In this document: piece after piece, positions 61,785 to 64,000 of the stretch
How positions within the stretch are numbered: position 1 is the stretch's first letter
Layout: each line of letters begins with the position of its first letter
From: an uncultured Desulfobacter sp.
GTDB lineage: Bacteria; Desulfobacterota; Desulfobacteria; Desulfobacterales; Desulfobacteraceae
Length of the DNA: 64,000 nt
Assembly (NCBI RefSeq): GCF_963666145.1
Contig: NZ_OY762614.1
Coordinates: 3,214,501 to 3,278,500, forward strand
Direction: 5' to 3'
Translations under genes and position numbers: made by a program
The notes under the pieces: generated by a model
The model's database searches: none
The model's input: the letters and a program-made list of their open reading frames with translations, nothing else
Told to the model about the DNA's origin: nothing

Positions 61785-63710
61785 ATGTTGTCAGATCTTT
61801 TCAGTCCCATCCGTATCCGGCACATGGAAGTGAAGAATCGGCTGCTTATGTCGGCCATGAGCATTAATTTCGGTGTGGATGAGAATTGCCACGTTACAGA
61901 TCAGCTTACCGAATACTTTGCGGCTCGGGCCAGAGGCGGTGTCGGCATGATGCTTGTGGGCGGCGGCGGGGTCCATCCCAGCGGTCAGGAGCTGCCGGAT
62001 CTTCCCCAGATGTATAAGGATTCATGTATTCCCGCGCTAAAACGAATGGTTAAGCGGATAAAGGAATATGATGTCTGTTTCGGGGTCCAGCTGCTGCATG
62101 GCGGCCGCCAGTCCTATCTGCCGGAAAAAGTTGCGCCGTCGGCGATCCCTGCACCTGCCGTCGTTAAGGGCGAGGTCCGGGCCCTGGAAATAGAAGAAAT
62201 CAAAAATCTTGCGGATTGTTTTGGTCAGGCGGCTCGGCGGTGCCGGGAGGCCGGGTTTGATTTCATTGAGCTGCACGGGGCTCACGGCTATCTGATCAAC
62301 CAGTTTTTGGCACCAAACGCCAATATCCGCACCGACGAATACGGGGGTAGTTTTGAAAAACGCACCCGTTTTTTGTTTGAGGTCATTGACGCGGTAAAGC
62401 ATGCTGCCGGTGAGGACTATCCCGTAGGCATCCGCATCAACGGAAACGACTATATTGAAAATGGATGGGAACTTAAAGATACACTGCGCATCGCCCCGTT
62501 CCTGGAGCAGGCCGGGGCGGCGTATATCCATGTGTCCGGCGGTGTTTACGGCTCCACGGAGCTGACCATCCCCTCCATGTATACCCCCCAGGGCTGTTTT
62601 ATTCATATGGCCGAAGCGGTCAAGCAGGTGGTCAATGTGCCCGTGATCACTGTCGGGCGGATCAAAGATCCTGAAATGGCCAATGCCGCCATCAGGGACG
62701 GCAAAGCGGATATGGTGGCATTGGGCCGGTCGATCATTGCCGATCCTGAATATCCCAATAAGGCCAAGTCCGGAAATGCAGCCCTTATCCGGCCCTGTGT
62801 GGGGTGTTGCCTGGGATGCATCCATGCCGTTCTGGCCAAAGAGCCCGGATCTTGTGTGGTCAATCCCGATGTGGGCCGAGAATTTAAACTGGCCCAGGAA
62901 ACGGCACCGGAAAAGGTTCAGAAAATTCTTGTGGCCGGGGCCGGGCCTTCCGGACTTGCGGCGGCCAGGATGTTCGCCCAAAGGGGGCATCAGGTCAAAA
63001 TAGTGGAAAGAGGTTCGGGGCAGGGCGGGCTTCTGGCCCTGGCAGCCACGGCGCCGGGCAGGGGCGAGCTGGGCGATATTTTGCGTTTTTTCAGGCATGA
63101 GCTGGAACGTCTCGGGGTGGCCGTGGATTACAATACGTCGTTATCCGCCGACGTTCTGTCCGCCTTTGACCCGGATCATGTGATTCTGGCCACGGGCTCC
63201 ATGCCGGACATGCCCGTGATCAAAGGGTTGTTTAAAAGTAAGATGAACCTGATCACCAGTGTGGATGTGTTCACCGATGTCCAGGCTGCCGGGGACCGGG
63301 TGATTGTACTCGGCGGCGGGTTCACCGGACTGATCACGGCCCATAAACTGGGTGATATGGGAAAAGAGGTGGTGGTCCTGAACCGCAAAAAAAGTTTTGC
63401 CGAAGAGATGTCTTCCAATGATCGGTATTACCTGCGGGAACGCCTGACGGCCTGCGGCGTCCTTTTATATAAGATGGTGACGGTTCAGTCTTTTACCGAT
63501 GACGGCGTCATCTTTACGTCCAAGGGTGAGCCCGTAACCCTTGAGGGATTTGATACGGTGGTGATTTCCGAAAAGCACCAGCCTGTCAGGGATGCAAGGC
63601 ACCTGGAAAAACAAAGCCGGGCAAAATTTCACATGATCGGGGATGCCAAAACCCCCAGGCATTTAATGTTTTGTGTTGCCGAGGCCGAAGAGGTCGGACG
63701 CTCTATCTGA
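61785..63710 (+). CDS. old-yellow-enzyme-type 4Fe-4S NAD(P)H:flavin oxidoreductase (2,4-dienoyl-CoA-reductase-like)
   Basis: A 641-residue three-domain flavoenzyme. The FMN TIM barrel (about 1-340) has HGAHGYLINQFLAPNANIR and the 4Fe-4S cysteines CVGCCLGCIHA and SCVVNP. The FAD domain begins ILVAGAGPSGLAAARMFAQ (about 380), and the NAD(P)H domain VIVLGGGFTGLI (about 505). Family members reduce dienoyl-CoA, enones or nitro groups. An AGGAGG site is 5 bases from the ATG at 61785, so that start is chosen over the upstream GTG at 61779. Confidence 0.9.
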   Translation: MLSDLFSPIRIRHMEVKNRLLMSAMSINFGVDENCHVTDQLTEYFAARARGGVGMMLVGGGGVHPSGQELPDLPQMYKDSCIPALKRMVKRIKEYDVCFGVQLLHGGRQSYLPEKVAPSAIPAPAVVKGEVRALEIEEIKNLADCFGQAARRCREAGFDFIELHGAHGYLINQFLAPNANIRTDEYGGSFEKRTRFLFEVIDAVKHAAGEDYPVGIRINGNDYIENGWELKDTLRIAPFLEQAGAAYIHVSGGVYGSTELTIPSMYTPQGCFIHMAEAVKQVVNVPVITVGRIKDPEMANAAIRDGKADMVALGRSIIADPEYPNKAKSGNAALIRPCVGCCLGCIHAVLAKEPGSCVVNPDVGREFKLAQETAPEKVQKILVAGAGPSGLAAARMFAQRGHQVKIVERGSGQGGLLALAATAPGRGELGDILRFFRHELERLGVAVDYNTSLSADVLSAFDPDHVILATGSMPDMPVIKGLFKSKMNLITSVDVFTDVQAAGDRVIVLGGGFTGLITAHKLGDMGKEVVVLNRKKSFAEEMSSNDRYYLRERLTACGVLLYKMVTVQSFTDDGVIFTSKGEPVTLEGFDTVVISEKHQPVRDARHLEKQSRAKFHMIGDAKTPRHLMFCVAEAEEVGRSI

Positions 63711-63718
63711 ACTGGCAC

Positions 63719-63756
63719 GGGCTAAGCGGGTCGGTTATAGACGCCCGCTTCAGCCC
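63719..63756. terminator. hairpin in the convergent gap after the reductase gene
   Basis: GGGCT..GCGGG / CCCGC..AGCCC is a two-part stem with small bulges and an 11-base loop. It separates the reductase gene from the minus-strand ORF, so it may serve as a terminator for both. Confidence 0.5.
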
Positions 63757-63784
63757 ACAATTCCATTGCTCCGGATGATACGCA

Positions 63785-64000
63785 TCACGTTTTGCCGCAA
63801 ATGAATAATTTGCTTTTTCCCGACTGGGAATGTGACAGCGTGACATGGGGAAAAATTTTTTTGAACGGCAAGGCCCCCTGTTTTACAAACTCCTGGGCAT
63901 CTTTGAGTCCCATGGAGAGCATCCGTATGTAAAACAAAATTTTAATAAGTCTTTTGCGGGGCACTTCGTGCTCCATAATCAGGACCAATCCATCGGATTT
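63785..64000 (-). CDS. C-terminal part of an unidentified gene (right-edge partial)
   Basis: The minus-strand frame is open to the right edge, reading KSDGLVLIMEHEVPRKRLIKIL at the edge, and stops at 63785. About 71 residues are seen. I do not recognise the family; the sequence is amphipathic with several basic residues. No start codon is needed because the gene continues outside the window. Confidence 0.4.
   Translation of the reverse strand, partial: KSDGLVLIMEHEVPRKRLIKILFYIRMLSMGLKDAQEFVKQGALPFKKIFPHVTLSHSQSGKSKLFICGKT

Noticed and set aside
62037..63098. 353-codon open frame antisense to the old-yellow-enzyme gene
   Set aside because: Long but mirrors the codon bias of the real gene; no recognisable motif, no start signal.

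Overview
The window looks like chromosomal DNA of an anaerobic Gram-negative bacterium, most probably a sulfate reducer of the Desulfobacterota (Desulfobacteraceae-like). This rests on overall protein style, the outer-membrane machinery (autotransporter, LolA, secretin-type genes), the 4Fe-4S old-yellow-enzyme family flavoprotein, and the mix of housekeeping genes. No rRNA or marker gene fixes the genus, so the assignment is inference.

Layout. 1-9.6 kb: envelope and transport genes: an ABC-2 permease fused to a degenerate M1 peptidase domain, a lipase-like hydrolase, lipoproteins, a CPA2 antiporter ending in a PTS EIIA domain, and an alpha/beta hydrolase lipoprotein. 9.7-14 kb: a large autotransporter and a YkgJ-type cysteine-cluster protein. 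14-19.6 kb: a tightly overlapping minus-strand operon ftsE-ftsX-envC-ctpA-divergent polysaccharide deacetylase (septal peptidoglycan remodelling). 19.8-23.4 kb: tatD, a MoxR/VWA pair and a tatA. 23.6-28.3 kb: glnD-glnB-glnA behind a near-consensus sigma-54 promoter with an upstream dyad. 28.4-29.8 kb: a lytic transglycosylase, a small membrane protein and tRNA-Glu(CTC).

29,778-48,814 is an integrated element bounded by a perfect 45-bp direct repeat of the tRNA-Glu 3' end. It carries a tyrosine integrase and a recognisable filamentous-phage (inovirus) module on the minus strand: Rep, a candidate ssDNA-binding protein, pIII-like adhesin, pVI-like protein, Zot/pI, secretin/pIV and pVIII-like coat proteins. 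It also has an early cluster of two ASCH-fold proteins and a methyltransferase-like protein, a divergent CI-like repressor with repeated TGTA-N4-TACA operators, and a cargo end. The cargo includes an SMC/RecF-like ATPase broken by an IS3 element and a membrane protein with a palm/GGDEF-like tail.

48.8-53.3 kb is a decayed, insertion-rich stretch: an IS4 element splits a zeta-toxin-like kinase gene (9-bp target duplication) that also has an internal stop, followed by an intact antitoxin-like ORF, an initiator tRNA with a mispaired T-stem, a frameshifted lipoprotein, the last codons of a short-chain dehydrogenase, and a second IS3 element.

53.5-64 kb returns to housekeeping genes: a SagB/ThcOx oxidoreductase, nadA-lolA, an acyl-CoA synthetase, grpE-dnaK, the 4.5S SRP RNA, a STAS protein, a lipoprotein and an old-yellow-enzyme-type reductase. 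The most noteworthy points are the 19-kb inovirus-bearing element with its modification/ASCH and defence-like cargo, the sigma-54-controlled gln cluster, and the pseudo-peptidase transporter fusion.
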